From Desulfosporosinus sp. Tol-M (lineage in GTDB: Bacteria; Bacillota; Desulfitobacteriia; Desulfitobacteriales; Desulfitobacteriaceae): a DNA stretch of 64,000 bases. Each line of letters begins with the position of its first letter. Within the stretch, counting starts at the first letter, position 1. The translations under genes were made by a program, and so were the position numbers. The notes below the pieces were generated by a model. That model searched no databases. It was not told the DNA's origin and saw nothing but the letters and a program-made list of their open reading frames with translations. The DNA is taken from assembly GCA_000770645.1 (NCBI GenBank), contig JQID01000123.1, positions 36,658 to 100,657 on the forward strand, written 5' to 3'. Below are positions 43,133 through 52,998 of the stretch, in pieces.

Positions 43133-45106
43133 ATGAAAGTCAAACTGGCGGCAAAAGCTGGTTTTTGTTTTGGTGTTAAGCGCGCCTTGGATATGGCGGA
43201 ACGGACAGTGGAAACTTCATCGGCAGTATCCCTCGGACCACTCATTCACAATCAACAGGTTGTAAAACGCTTGGCGGAGCAAGGAATTCATGTTGTTCAG
43301 GCCTTGGATGAGGTATTAGCTGAACAAACCCTGATTATCAGGTCCCATGGTGTAGGACCCAGTGTCTATCAGGGGGCTGAAAATATAGGAATTCAAGTGG
43401 TGGATGCGACGTGCCCTTTTGTTCAGAAAGCTCAACGACTGGCTGCAGAGTCTGCTCGGAGGGGGCAGCAAGTAATTGTCATGGGAGACAAACTTCATCC
43501 GGAAGTACAGGGAATTCTGGGGTGGGCAGGAAAACAGGCTTTATCCCTTCAAACGCTCGAGGAAGCCAAAGAACTTCCGTTTTACCCGCAACTAGCCGTT
43601 TTAGCACAGACAACCCAACTCGCGGAAAGTTTTGCAGGGATTGTCGAAGAGCTAAAACTCCATACTGAAGACCTTACCGTGCACAACACGATTTGTAACG
43701 CAACGGCAGAAAGACAAAAGGCTGCTCGTGAGTTAGCGCAAACAGTTGATGTCATGGTAGTTGTGGGTGGGCGTAATAGTGCAAATACTCAAAAATTAGC
43801 GAGTATTTGTGCGGAACTCACGAAAACATATTTGATCGAAACAGCGGAGGAATTAGAAGCTGACTGGTTTAAAGAAGCAAAAAGTGCGGGTTTAACTGCA
43901 GGGGCTTCTTCACCAGATTGGATAATTGAGGAGGTTTATCAAACAATGTTCGAAATGAATGAAAATGAAATGGATATGGCCAATTGGTTAGGGAGTTTTC
44001 AAAATGTTCACCTGGGAGCCAGGGTGACTGGTAAGGTCGTTAAAATAACAAATGATGAGATATTCGTGGATATTGGTTGGAAATCAGAGGGTATCATCCC
44101 ATTTACCGACGAAAAGGGGATCCGCCAAATACGCGCGGAGGACCTCCTATCCATAGGAGATGAAGTTGCCGCAGTGGTAATTCGTGTTGAAAATGAAGAA
44201 GGGTATACCGTCCTTTCTAAACGGCAAGCGGATGAAGAACAAGCACGGGAAAGACTGGAAAAGTTCGCTGAGAGTAAAGAGGAGATTCAAGCAAAAGTCG
44301 TTGAGGTTGTCAAGGGCGGTTTGCTGGTTGATGTGGGAATACGTGGTTTTGTTCCTGCCTCACAACTCCAACTCGGTTATGTCGAAGACCTGAACCAGTT
44401 TTTAGGTCAAACCCTTCGTCTTCGAATCATTGAATTTGATCCTGCCAAACGGAAAGTGGTTCTTTCCCAAAAAATTATTTTGGAAGAAGAGCAGGCGAAT
44501 AAACGCAGACATTTATTAGAGACCCTTCAAGTCGGCGATATTGTGACTGGGGTCGTGCGACGGATAGCCGATTTTGGTGCATTTGTAGACATCGGTGGGC
44601 TTGATGGACTGCTTCATATTTCGGAAATGGCCTACGCCCGCATCCGGCATCCCTCGGAGATACTTAAAACGGGGGACGTAGTGGAAGTCCAAGTATTAAA
44701 ATTTGAACACGATACCGGAAAACTATCTTTAGGGCTTAAACAGCTTCAAGAAAATCCGTGGGTTCGGGTGGCCGAAAAATATCCGATAGATTCCATTGTA
44801 AAAGGAGTTGTGGTGCGCATCGTTCCGTTTGGCGCCTTTGTGGGGCTTGCAGATGGGGTGGATGGATTACTTCATATTTCGCAATTAGCGGATCATCGCG
44901 TCAATAAAGTAGAAGAGGTGCTGAAGGTCGGGGATCAGGTTAGTGCCAAGGTTATTGAATGTAAGCCGGAGGCGAAACGGTTAAGCCTAAGTATGCGCGA
45001 GATGGTCAAAGACATTGCTCAAGCAGGTGATAACGAAGCGATTGTCTCGCAATCTGAAAACAATTCAGAAACTATCAATGATGCTTTGGATAAAGATCAT
45101 GATTAG
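43133..45106 (+). CDS. ispH: IspH fused to four S1 domains
   Basis: 657 residues from the ATG at 43133, nine bases after GGAGG; 43127 and 43091 are poorer starts. Residues 1 to about 280 are HMBPP reductase of the MEP pathway, with [4Fe-4S] cysteines in AGFCFG, ATCPFV and TICNAT and His residues in RSHGV and LHPEV. Four S1 RNA-binding repeats follow (about 300-630; e.g. GVVRRIADFGAFVDIGGLDG), as in ribosomal protein S1. The fusion is known in clostridia and Peptococcaceae; why the two functions are joined is unknown. Confidence 0.95.
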   Translation: MKVKLAAKAGFCFGVKRALDMAERTVETSSAVSLGPLIHNQQVVKRLAEQGIHVVQALDEVLAEQTLIIRSHGVGPSVYQGAENIGIQVVDATCPFVQKAQRLAAESARRGQQVIVMGDKLHPEVQGILGWAGKQALSLQTLEEAKELPFYPQLAVLAQTTQLAESFAGIVEELKLHTEDLTVHNTICNATAERQKAARELAQTVDVMVVVGGRNSANTQKLASICAELTKTYLIETAEELEADWFKEAKSAGLTAGASSPDWIIEEVYQTMFEMNENEMDMANWLGSFQNVHLGARVTGKVVKITNDEIFVDIGWKSEGIIPFTDEKGIRQIRAEDLLSIGDEVAAVVIRVENEEGYTVLSKRQADEEQARERLEKFAESKEEIQAKVVEVVKGGLLVDVGIRGFVPASQLQLGYVEDLNQFLGQTLRLRIIEFDPAKRKVVLSQKIILEEEQANKRRHLLETLQVGDIVTGVVRRIADFGAFVDIGGLDGLLHISEMAYARIRHPSEILKTGDVVEVQVLKFEHDTGKLSLGLKQLQENPWVRVAEKYPIDSIVKGVVVRIVPFGAFVGLADGVDGLLHISQLADHRVNKVEEVLKVGDQVSAKVIECKPEAKRLSLSMREMVKDIAQAGDNEAIVSQSENNSETINDALDKDHD

Positions 45107-45114
45107 GGATGAAG

Positions 45115-46284
45115 ATGTCTAAACTAAAACCAACTCGGCCTATTGATTTTCCTATCTTATTTATAACACTTGCCCTCATAGCCTTTGGCTTAATTATGGT
45201 CTTGAGTGCCGGGGCAGTGAGAGGGTTTAATGCTACACAAAATACGTATTTCTATGTTTTCAAACAAATGAAGTGGACACTCATCGGTTCTCTTTTTGCG
45301 ATTGTAGTCATTAAAGTTCCTTATAAGTTTTGGCGTCGGTTCGCAGGAGTGGGCATCCTTATTAGTATCGGCTTACTTATTGCGTTAGTATGTACGGACG
45401 CAGGGGATGCGACGTCCGGCTCTGCCCGTTGGATTAAGATTATGGGAATTAATGTTCAGCCTTCTGAAATCACTAAATTGGCTTTGGTGTTGTTTTACGC
45501 GCACATTCTGGACCGATATCCGATCAAACGTGGGAAAAATTGGCTCACCCCGCTGGGAATACTGATTCCAGTTTCGATTCTCGTTTTGGGCCTCGTTTAC
45601 AAACAGCCTGATTTAGGGACGACGCTTGTATTAGCAGCGACCGGTGCTGTTATGTTATTTCAGACGGAACTTCCGACGTTCTGGTTTCTGTTGGCTTGTC
45701 CGGCATTTGGACTACCGCTCTACTATCTGATTTGGCGCACTCAGTTTCAAGCCGTTCATTATCAATGGGATAGAATTTTGGCCTGGTTTGATCCTTGGAA
45801 ATATGCTGATAATATCGGATACCAGATTACAAACGCCGAGATTGCCTTTGGCTCGGGCGGCTTGTTTGGTGTTGGCTTGGGTCGGAGTATGCAAAAATAC
45901 GGTTTTCTACCAGAAAACCATACAGATATGATCTTCGCCATTGTCGGGGAGGAACTGGGCTTTGTGGGTACCCTGTTTTTATTGTGCCTCATTATTTCGT
46001 TATATGCCCGGGCATACCGAGTGATTCGTGAATGTCCGGATCGCTTTGGACGGCTCCTTGGTTTTGGACTGACCTCCTCGTTGGCGATTCAGACAGCAGT
46101 TAACCTGTCAGTTGTGACCGGCGTCTTACCGGTAACAGGGATTACCCTGCCATTAATCTCGTATGGTGGGAGTTCCCTGGTTATTACGTTGATTGAGCTT
46201 GGTTTGATCTTAAATATATCCCGTTATCGTAATAGAGCTCCATCAAGCCATACTGCAACGAACCTGCGCAACGTCTCGGTGTAA
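45115..46284 (+). CDS. FtsW/RodA/SpoVE-family peptidoglycan polymerase
   Basis: About 389 residues, ten membrane segments. SEDS motifs: MVLSAGA, SGSARWIKIMGINVQPSEITKLAL, KQPDLGTTLVLA (catalytic Asp region), GSGGLFGVGLGRSMQKYGFLPENHTDMIFAIVGEELGF and the terminal LPLISYGGSS. It polymerises lipid II with a partner class B PBP. ATG 45109 is also possible; 45115 has better spacing from AGGG. Without the mur/fts cluster nearby, FtsW and SpoVE cannot be told apart. Confidence 0.88.
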   Translation: MSKLKPTRPIDFPILFITLALIAFGLIMVLSAGAVRGFNATQNTYFYVFKQMKWTLIGSLFAIVVIKVPYKFWRRFAGVGILISIGLLIALVCTDAGDATSGSARWIKIMGINVQPSEITKLALVLFYAHILDRYPIKRGKNWLTPLGILIPVSILVLGLVYKQPDLGTTLVLAATGAVMLFQTELPTFWFLLACPAFGLPLYYLIWRTQFQAVHYQWDRILAWFDPWKYADNIGYQITNAEIAFGSGGLFGVGLGRSMQKYGFLPENHTDMIFAIVGEELGFVGTLFLLCLIISLYARAYRVIRECPDRFGRLLGFGLTSSLAIQTAVNLSVVTGVLPVTGITLPLISYGGSSLVITLIELGLILNISRYRNRAPSSHTATNLRNVSV

Positions 46285-46339
46285 ACTCCGCCTAAACGGG
46301 AATAATATGAGTATGGGGTCCGTTTAAGGAGGGGTTCAT

Positions 46340-46972
46340 TTGGATTTCCCCTATGGAGAATGGGTGATTCTTTTCTTAGCACTTGCTGCTTGGACCGAAA
46401 AACGAGCCTCTCGACGGTTTTTTCTGATGCTGCTGGGCACCTGGCTGCTAGGAAAATGTGGAGAGGTAGTTTTTCCTTCGACAACACTTTGGCACTGGCA
46501 CTACGCGCGTCTGGCGGTCATGCTGGCTTTTTGGGCATGGGCTTGGCAACGTGCTGAACGGCGGATCTTACCGCTCCTCTTGACAAGCTTTGTCTTAAGC
46601 ATGGAAACGCTTTTTCTCGTGAATGCACCTGGGGTTATTCCCTACGAATCTTGGGTTTATACCGTTGTACCGGTCTTTGCCGCCTGGTTGACCGCGCACT
46701 CCTTTTGGGGAACGGCCGCTGCTTTTACAGGGAGCGTCCTTTTGAACCAAGTCTTCAGGCGTTTTACTTATGAGGGGATTGTGAGACTTGCGGATTTCCC
46801 TGATCCATTTGTTTGGAATTTCGGTGTGGGCTTGTTCACAGTTTGGGCAGGACTTCGTCTGGCATGGCTGTATTATTTTGAAAAAGAAAGAGAAACGGAG
46901 ATCGTCGAACAGCTGTTGCCTGCGAATGGAGGAAAAGTCTACGAATCTTCAGAAGAACAAGAACTCCTGTAG
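46340..46972 (+). CDS. Hypothetical membrane protein
   Basis: 210 residues, TTG start with AAGGAGG. About six hydrophobic segments rich in Trp, ending in a charged tail (FEKERETEIVEQLL...). I do not recognise the family. It lies between the SEDS gene and the DUF512 gene on the same strand. Confidence 0.65.
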   Translation: MDFPYGEWVILFLALAAWTEKRASRRFFLMLLGTWLLGKCGEVVFPSTTLWHWHYARLAVMLAFWAWAWQRAERRILPLLLTSFVLSMETLFLVNAPGVIPYESWVYTVVPVFAAWLTAHSFWGTAAAFTGSVLLNQVFRRFTYEGIVRLADFPDPFVWNFGVGLFTVWAGLRLAWLYYFEKERETEIVEQLLPANGGKVYESSEEQELL

Positions 46973-47058
46973 CAGGTGTGTGAATTTTGTAGTACCTGGG
47001 AACGATTATTGGCTGGGATGATATGATCTGATCTGGAATGTCAGGAGGATGGAATTTA

Positions 47059-48390
47059 TTGCCTAGGGGGCTTGTGGTTGCAGCGGTTGACCTTGGGAGT
47101 ATTGCTGAAGAAATGGAGATTCAAGTCGGAGATCGCGTTCTTAGTGTGAATGAAGAAGAACTTAACGATATCATTGACTTTCAGTTTGGCATCTCGGAAG
47201 AAAAATATACTCTGCTTATTGAAAAACCAAGTGGTGAGCTGTGGGAGATTGACATAGAGAAGGGTCCTGGGGAATTCTTAGGGTTAGAGGTAGAGACAAT
47301 AAGTGCCGAGGGGCTAAAGGTATGTCGTAATAATTGTATGTTTTGTTTTATTGCGCAAATGCCCAAAGGGATGAGGGCAACGCTTTATGCTAAAGATGAC
47401 GATTACCGCTTATCGCTGACCCAGGGGAGTTTCATCACCCTGACTAATTTGAGTGAGCAGGATTTAGAACGAATTTTTCGAATGCATCTAAGTCCGCTTT
47501 ATATTTCTGTTCACGCCTGGAATCCAGAGGTTCGGGTCTGTCTTATGAAAAACCCGCAAGCGGGAAAGCTGCCGGAACAAATCAAACGTTTGGCTGAGGC
47601 TGGAATTGTCGTCCATGCTCAGGTTGTCTTAGTCCCGGATTATAACGACGAAGATGTGTTGAGGGAAACAATCGAACGGTTAGCTGAACTCTATCCTGCG
47701 GTACAATCGATTGCTGTAGTCCCGGTGGGGTTAACTCGCTACCGCGAACAGCTTACACCACTGCGCGGATTCTTGTCGGCTGAAGCGAACAAGGTCTTGG
47801 ATCAGGCGGAGAGGTGGCAAAAGCGCTTCTTTGAGCAGACGGGCCGACATCTTGTCTATTTCGCCGATGAATTTTACGTTTTGGCCGGACGAGAGTTTCC
47901 TGAGGCTACACTTTATGATGATTTTCCGCAATTAGAAAATGGGGTGGGAATGGTCCGGAAATTTATTACTGAGCTGGAAGTTGCCTGGAGGAAATTGCCG
48001 GAAGCAATAATAGAACGTCATGTGCATCTTATTACCGGAACATCAGCTAAAGGCTTTTTTGAACTGTGGCGGGACCGTTTGATGGAGCAAGTAAGTGGTT
48101 TGAAGCTCACGGTCCACGCGATCCGCAATGATTTTTTTGGTTCATCCGTCACGGCTGCGGGCTTAATTACGGCTCAGGATGTAGCCCGTCAATTAGGAGA
48201 TTTGTTGGGTGGTGAGTTTCTTATCCCGCGTGTTATGCTTAAGGCCGATGAAGACATCTTTCTCGACGATCTGAGCGTGCAATGGTTGGAAGAAAAGGTT
48301 AATGGCAAGGCGCGTATCGTCGAAAACGATGGGCTTTCATTCTTAGAACATGTGATCGGATATTCTTTGGAGGTGGAATGCTGTGAGTAA
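47059..48390 (+). CDS. DUF512 radical SAM protein with PDZ-like N-terminus
   Basis: 443 residues from the TTG at 47059, since AGGAGG lies at 47043-47048, ten bases before it and inside the longer frame from 47038. A PDZ-like domain (about 1-65) precedes a radical SAM core with CRNNCMFCF (C-x3-C-x2-C) and a C-terminal DUF512 domain (HVHLITGTSAKGFFE...). It nearly always neighbours der in Firmicutes, as here (8-base overlap). The reaction is unknown. Confidence 0.9.
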   Translation: MPRGLVVAAVDLGSIAEEMEIQVGDRVLSVNEEELNDIIDFQFGISEEKYTLLIEKPSGELWEIDIEKGPGEFLGLEVETISAEGLKVCRNNCMFCFIAQMPKGMRATLYAKDDDYRLSLTQGSFITLTNLSEQDLERIFRMHLSPLYISVHAWNPEVRVCLMKNPQAGKLPEQIKRLAEAGIVVHAQVVLVPDYNDEDVLRETIERLAELYPAVQSIAVVPVGLTRYREQLTPLRGFLSAEANKVLDQAERWQKRFFEQTGRHLVYFADEFYVLAGREFPEATLYDDFPQLENGVGMVRKFITELEVAWRKLPEAIIERHVHLITGTSAKGFFELWRDRLMEQVSGLKLTVHAIRNDFFGSSVTAAGLITAQDVARQLGDLLGGEFLIPRVMLKADEDIFLDDLSVQWLEEKVNGKARIVENDGLSFLEHVIGYSLEVECCE

Positions 48391-49720
48391 ACCCGTTGTA
48401 GCCATCGTGGGACGCCCGAATGTCGGCAAGTCAACGTTATTTAATCGCATCACCGGCGGACTTGTGGCCATCGTGGAAAATATACCTGGCGTGACGAGAG
48501 ACCGACTTTATCGCGATGCGGAGTGGCTGGGACATAAGTTTGCCTTGATTGATACCGGGGGAATAGAATTTAAAGATGAAGGGACGCCAATCGCCGCTCA
48601 GATGCGCCGGCAAGCGGAAATTGCCATGGAAGAAGCGGATATCGTAGTTTTTGTGGTGGACGCCCGATTACCTCCTACGCCGGATGATGAGCTGATTGCT
48701 CGTACTTTGCGACGGTCTGGAAAACCGGTCTTACTCGCTGCGAATAAAGTAGAAAATTTTGAACAAGTTGAAGGCCAACTCTACGACTTCTTAAGTTTGG
48801 GCTTAGGAGAAGCAATTCCCATTTCGGCAGTACATGGTCTGAATACCGGTGATTTGCTTGACCTGGTGATTTCAAATTTACCAAAGAATACTGAAGAAGA
48901 GTATGATTCTGATGTGATCCGGATTTCTGTTATTGGACGGCCAAATGTCGGAAAATCGTCCTTGGTTAATATGATGCTCGGGAAAAACAGGGTTATCGTC
49001 AGTAACATTCCGGGAACAACCCGGGATGCCATAGATACTCCCTTTGAACAAGATGGGAAGCATTATGTCCTCATTGATACCGCAGGGATGCGTCGTAAAG
49101 CGCGCATAGATAAATTAACCGAGCAATACAGTGTTGTACGTTCTCTGCGTGCGGTCGATCGCTCTGACGTGATCCTCATGCTTATCGACGCTGTGGATGG
49201 AGTTACGGAACAGGACAAAAAGATTGCCGGGTATATCCATGAAGCAGGCAAAGCAATTATTTTGGTGGTCAACAAATGGGATCTCGTTGAAAAGGATGAG
49301 AAGACCATTAACAAATTCGAAAAGACTATTCGCGAAGAATTAGGGTTTATGCAGTATGCACCAATGATATTTATTTCGGCTTTAACGGGACAACGGATCA
49401 CAAAAATTATTGAGCTTGTGGATTTTGTCGCCGAACAAAATGCAACCCGTGTGACGACGGCCACTTTGAACACCTTACTGAGAGAATGGCTCCATCTCAA
49501 CCCGCCTCCGACCGATAAAGGGCGGCGTTTAAAGGTCCGCTACCTGACGCAAGTTAGTGTTAAGCCCCCGACATTCGTTTTTTTTGTCAATGACCCGGAA
49601 CTGATGCACTTTTCCTATAAACGTTATTTAGAGAATCAGATGCGGAAACATTTCGGGTTTGAGGGTACTCCGATCCGAATTATCATTCGACAGAAAGATG
49701 AAGAGAAGGAGAAGGATTAA
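48383..49720 (+). CDS. der: Ribosome assembly GTPase Der (EngA)
   Basis: 445 residues, GTG start overlapping the previous gene. Two GTPase domains: GRPNVGKSTLFN...DTGG...NKVE and GRPNVGKSSLVN...DTAGMRRK...NKWDLVEK, followed by the KH-like C-terminal domain. The first NKxD reads NKVE, a variation in specificity-motif position. It is needed for 50S subunit maturation. Confidence 0.97.
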   Translation: MSKPVVAIVGRPNVGKSTLFNRITGGLVAIVENIPGVTRDRLYRDAEWLGHKFALIDTGGIEFKDEGTPIAAQMRRQAEIAMEEADIVVFVVDARLPPTPDDELIARTLRRSGKPVLLAANKVENFEQVEGQLYDFLSLGLGEAIPISAVHGLNTGDLLDLVISNLPKNTEEEYDSDVIRISVIGRPNVGKSSLVNMMLGKNRVIVSNIPGTTRDAIDTPFEQDGKHYVLIDTAGMRRKARIDKLTEQYSVVRSLRAVDRSDVILMLIDAVDGVTEQDKKIAGYIHEAGKAIILVVNKWDLVEKDEKTINKFEKTIREELGFMQYAPMIFISALTGQRITKIIELVDFVAEQNATRVTTATLNTLLREWLHLNPPPTDKGRRLKVRYLTQVSVKPPTFVFFVNDPELMHFSYKRYLENQMRKHFGFEGTPIRIIIRQKDEEKEKD

Positions 49721-49722
49721 AT

Positions 49723-50736
49723 ATGCCTAATGTAGCGGTTTATGGGGCTGGAAGCTGGGGGAGCGCATTGGCCGTTGTCTTAGCGAATGCAGGTCATCAG
49801 GTTGCGCTCATTGGTCGTCATGCGGATGAGATGGGGTTAATGAGCAAACATCGTGAAAATGTACGTTATTTGCCGGGCGTTGTTTTGCCCCCAGGAGTTC
49901 TGCCGACAACGGATCTTTCACTTTTAAACGGCGATTTGGTTGTTTTCAGCGTACCATCTCATAGTGTCAGACAAGCTGCCCGTTTGGTTAAGCCTTATCT
50001 GAAGCCGGGTTGTATCGTAGTCAATACGGCCAAGGGAATGGAAGAAGGGTCACACCTCCGTCTCTCTGAAGTATTAACGGGGGAGCTTCCTCATCATCCG
50101 ATTGCCGTGTTGTCCGGTCCCAGTCATGCGGAAGAGGTCGGACAGAATATGCCGACAACCGTAGTGGTTGCCTCAGATGTAGAAAATGCCAAAGCAGTTC
50201 AAGACCTGATGATGACGCCGGAATTTAGAGTGTATACGAATCCTGATGTCATCGGGGTTGAACTGGGAGGGGCTTTAAAAAATGTTATTGCTGTGTGCAC
50301 CGGGATTGCCGAGGGGTTAGGATTTGGGGACAACACCAAAGCGGCACTCATGACCAGGGGATTAGCGGAGATTGTACGCTTGGGAGTTGCCCTGGGGGGA
50401 AACCCGATGACCTTCGCAGGCTTATCGGGAGTTGGTGACCTCATTGTTACTTGTACCAGCAAGCACAGCCGAAATCGCCGGGCCGGTGTCGCTCTCGGGC
50501 AGGGGAAGTCATTAGAGACGGTGCTTCAAGGTGTTGGCATGGTGGTGGAAGGGGTTAGGGCAGCCCGTATTGCCTATCAGCTTAGTAGAGAGAACAATAT
50601 TTCGATGCCTATTACAGAACAAGCTTATAAAGTACTGTTTGAAGGTGCCGATCCAAAAGTTGCCGTAGCGGATTTGATGATGCGGGGGAAACGCCATGAA
50701 CTTGAAGAAGTAATGGAAATGAACTGGTTCAATTAA
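49723..50736 (+). CDS. gpsA: NAD(P)-dependent glycerol-3-phosphate dehydrogenase
   Basis: 337 residues. N-terminal GAGSWGSALA dinucleotide loop, KGMEEGSHLRLSEVL, LSGPSHAEEV, catalytic Lys in GGALKNVIA and GLSGVGDLIVTCTS. It makes sn-glycerol-3-phosphate for phospholipids. Two bases after der; ends at a terminator. Confidence 0.97.
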   Translation: MPNVAVYGAGSWGSALAVVLANAGHQVALIGRHADEMGLMSKHRENVRYLPGVVLPPGVLPTTDLSLLNGDLVVFSVPSHSVRQAARLVKPYLKPGCIVVNTAKGMEEGSHLRLSEVLTGELPHHPIAVLSGPSHAEEVGQNMPTTVVVASDVENAKAVQDLMMTPEFRVYTNPDVIGVELGGALKNVIAVCTGIAEGLGFGDNTKAALMTRGLAEIVRLGVALGGNPMTFAGLSGVGDLIVTCTSKHSRNRRAGVALGQGKSLETVLQGVGMVVEGVRAARIAYQLSRENNISMPITEQAYKVLFEGADPKVAVADLMMRGKRHELEEVMEMNWFN

Positions 50737-50763
50737 TTCATATTTAGATAATTGTTTCATAAA

Positions 50764-50799
50764 TGTAGAAGAGGTATAAAAACCTTTTCTACGTTTTTT
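50764..50799 (+). terminator. Terminator after gpsA
   Basis: TGTAGAAGAGG-TATAAAAA-CCTTTTCTACG followed by six T. It separates gpsA from spoIVA. Confidence 0.8.
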
Positions 50800-50807
50800 A
50801 TTGTGAT

Positions 50808-50838
50808 GTCATATTTGTCCAAAGGAACCAATATACTT
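50808..50838 (+). promoter_or_regulatory. Candidate sigma-E promoter of spoIVA
   Basis: GTCATATT (50808-50815), 15 bases, ATATACTT (50831-50838), close to the mother-cell sigma-E pattern (-35 G-ATATT, -10 CATACA-T). It lies between the gpsA terminator and spoIVA, a gene under sigma-E in Bacillus. A second, weaker match is at 50737-50765. Confidence 0.5.
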
Positions 50839-50961
50839 ATATTGCTTAAGGTGCTAGTCCGGTTATCGGGAAGCCACTTGTTACTGGGAGGTGGAAGGGG
50901 AGATAAGGTGGAGGCCCTTTCCCAAATTGGGGACAGCACTCAAAAGGGAGGGAAAATACTA

Positions 50962-52446
50962 ATGGAAAAAGTAGACATTTTTCGAGATATTGCTGAACGT
51001 ACAGGGGGCGATATCTACCTCGGTGTCGTCGGGCCAGTTCGCACAGGAAAGTCCACCTTTATCAAAAGATTCATGGACCTCCTAGTTCTGCCCAACATCC
51101 AGGATGCTTTTGAGCGGGAGCGTGCCAAAGATGAGCTTCCTCAAAGTGGGAATGGAAGAATGATCACGACGACAGAACCCAAGTTTATTCCATCAGAATC
51201 CGTGGAAATTGTTGTTAAAGACTCAATTCATATGAATGTACGTATGGTTGACTGTGTGGGATACACAGTAGAAGGTGCTTCAGGGTACGAGACAGAAGAC
51301 GGTGAAGAGCCCCGCATGATGAAAACATCCTGGAGTGACGAACCTATGTCCTTTCAGGCTGCTGCTGAAATGGGTACCCGTAAAGTCATCAGTGATCATG
51401 CCACGATCGGAATCGTAGTTACGACGGATGGAACTATTACGGATATTCCACGGGAGGCTTATCAGGATGCCGAGGAACGGGTCATTTCTGAACTCCGCCA
51501 GCTGGGAAAACCATATGTAGTGATCTTAAATACAACTCATCCCTATGCAGAAAACACGCGGGAAATAAGCCGTTCTCTCGAGGAGAAATATGGGATACCT
51601 GTTATTCCAGTGAATTGTCTGGAAATGAATAACGATGACATCACCCAGATTCTTGAAGAAGTACTGTATGAATTCCCCGTAGCTGAAGTAAATATTGATC
51701 TGCCAAAATGGGTTGAGGAACTCGACCCCGCTCATCAAGTACGGGCTGCTTTTGAAGAAACTGTGCGCAAAGCGATCGAAGGGGTACGGCGTTTGCGGGA
51801 TATTGATCAAGCCTTGGATGCCTTGACCGAATGTGAATATGCTCAAGATGTTCTCCTTAAAGAGATGAACCTGGGGACCGGAGTAGCCAATGTTGAAATC
51901 ACCGCTGTCGAAGGGCTCTTTAAAACCGTCCTGCAAGATCTCTCCGGGATGGAAATTGAAGGAGATCATACGTTGCTTCGCTTGGTTTTAGACTATAGTA
52001 AGGCTAAGAAAGAATGGGATAAACTCTCAACGGCTATTGAAGAAGTCCATATCAATGGATATGGCGTTGTTACACCCCAACTTGATGAAATGTTTCTGGA
52101 AGAACCGGAACTTGTGAAACAAGGGGGGCATTATGGGGTCAAGCTCAAAGCAAGTGCTCCGTCGTTGCATATTATAAGAGCGGATGTTACGACAGAAATA
52201 ACGCCCTTGATCGGAACGGAAAAGCAAGCCGAAGAACTTGTGAAATATATGCTTGATGAGTTCGAAAGTGATCCGAAGAAGGTCTGGGAGTCGAATATTT
52301 TTGGCAAATCCTTGCATAATCTGGTGCGGGAAGGAATTCAGAATAAACTCTATAAAATGCCGGAAAATGCCCAACATAAGCTGCAAGATACTTTACAACG
52401 GATAGTCAATGACGGCAGCGGAGGGTTAATCTGCATCATAATCTAA
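50962..52446 (+). CDS. spoIVA: Stage IV sporulation protein A, spore coat ATPase
   Basis: 494 residues from the ATG at 50962, with GGGAGG upstream; the frame from 50752 runs through promoter sequence. Walker A GPVRTGKST (about 23-31), the family-specific ITTTEPKFIP and DCVGYTVEGA, and the conserved C-terminus GGLICIII needed for localisation in Bacillus. It polymerises on the forespore surface as the base of the coat. Its presence shows an endospore former. Confidence 0.97.
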   Translation: MEKVDIFRDIAERTGGDIYLGVVGPVRTGKSTFIKRFMDLLVLPNIQDAFERERAKDELPQSGNGRMITTTEPKFIPSESVEIVVKDSIHMNVRMVDCVGYTVEGASGYETEDGEEPRMMKTSWSDEPMSFQAAAEMGTRKVISDHATIGIVVTTDGTITDIPREAYQDAEERVISELRQLGKPYVVILNTTHPYAENTREISRSLEEKYGIPVIPVNCLEMNNDDITQILEEVLYEFPVAEVNIDLPKWVEELDPAHQVRAAFEETVRKAIEGVRRLRDIDQALDALTECEYAQDVLLKEMNLGTGVANVEITAVEGLFKTVLQDLSGMEIEGDHTLLRLVLDYSKAKKEWDKLSTAIEEVHINGYGVVTPQLDEMFLEEPELVKQGGHYGVKLKASAPSLHIIRADVTTEITPLIGTEKQAEELVKYMLDEFESDPKKVWESNIFGKSLHNLVREGIQNKLYKMPENAQHKLQDTLQRIVNDGSGGLICIII

Positions 52447-52458
52447 CAAAGATTAAGT

Positions 52459-52614
52459 ATGAAATCAAAGAAGCGTATTAAAAGGACGTTGGAATGCAGC
52501 TCGTGCGGTATCCAGCGTTCTTTTCTGTTGATTAAATATTACCGCAGGCACTCAAGACGATCGCGTAGGATTCTTCCGGCACGGATGCATAACAGTATTG
52601 TAATTTGTGAATAA
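52459..52614 (+). CDS. Small basic protein after spoIVA
   Basis: 51 residues beginning MKSKKRIKRTLECSSCGIQR and ending MHNSIVICE. There is one CxxC pair and a very basic stretch (YYRRHSRRSRR). It starts 12 bases after the spoIVA stop with no terminator between, so it could be cotranscribed in the mother cell. The ribosome binding site is weak, and no family is recognised. Confidence 0.4.
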   Translation: MKSKKRIKRTLECSSCGIQRSFLLIKYYRRHSRRSRRILPARMHNSIVICE

Positions 52615-52998
52615 ATGATATAATGTAAGGACAGACAAGGCTGAATATGCATAATTGCAAAGGACTGAAATGTGGAGAATCCAGGAGAATCTAGGAGATC
52701 ATCCCATACCTGAGAACTATTATGGATATCCTAGCGTAAATACTAAATAATAGTACAAAGGCAAATTTGAATATGCCTATGCGCAAATGCATACTTATTT
52801 GTCCTTGAGTCAATTTATCTTTACAAGGTGTCGGGAAAATCTCTAAGGAGGAGGTGGTGAAATCATAGGGTAAAGATTGTTACTGAAGTACCCATTACCT
52901 GGTATATTTTGGTTAAGTTTTGCCCTCGTAAAATGCTTACATGCCTATGCGGTTAAACTTTAGTTGATGATAAGAACAAACAGGGGGGATATTTATTA
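52615..52998. other. Intergenic region before gcdA
   Basis: An AAGGAGGAGGTGGTGAAATC start signal at about 52844-52863 leads only to a four-codon frame, perhaps the stump of a lost gene. A GG-N9-GC near 52912 resembles a -24/-12 promoter but the spacing is one base short. Nothing else is recognised. Confidence 0.3.

Noticed and set aside
52905..52930. Sigma-54 (-24/-12) promoter upstream of gcdA
   Set aside because: The GG and GC elements are separated by nine bases rather than ten, and the rest of the consensus is poor.
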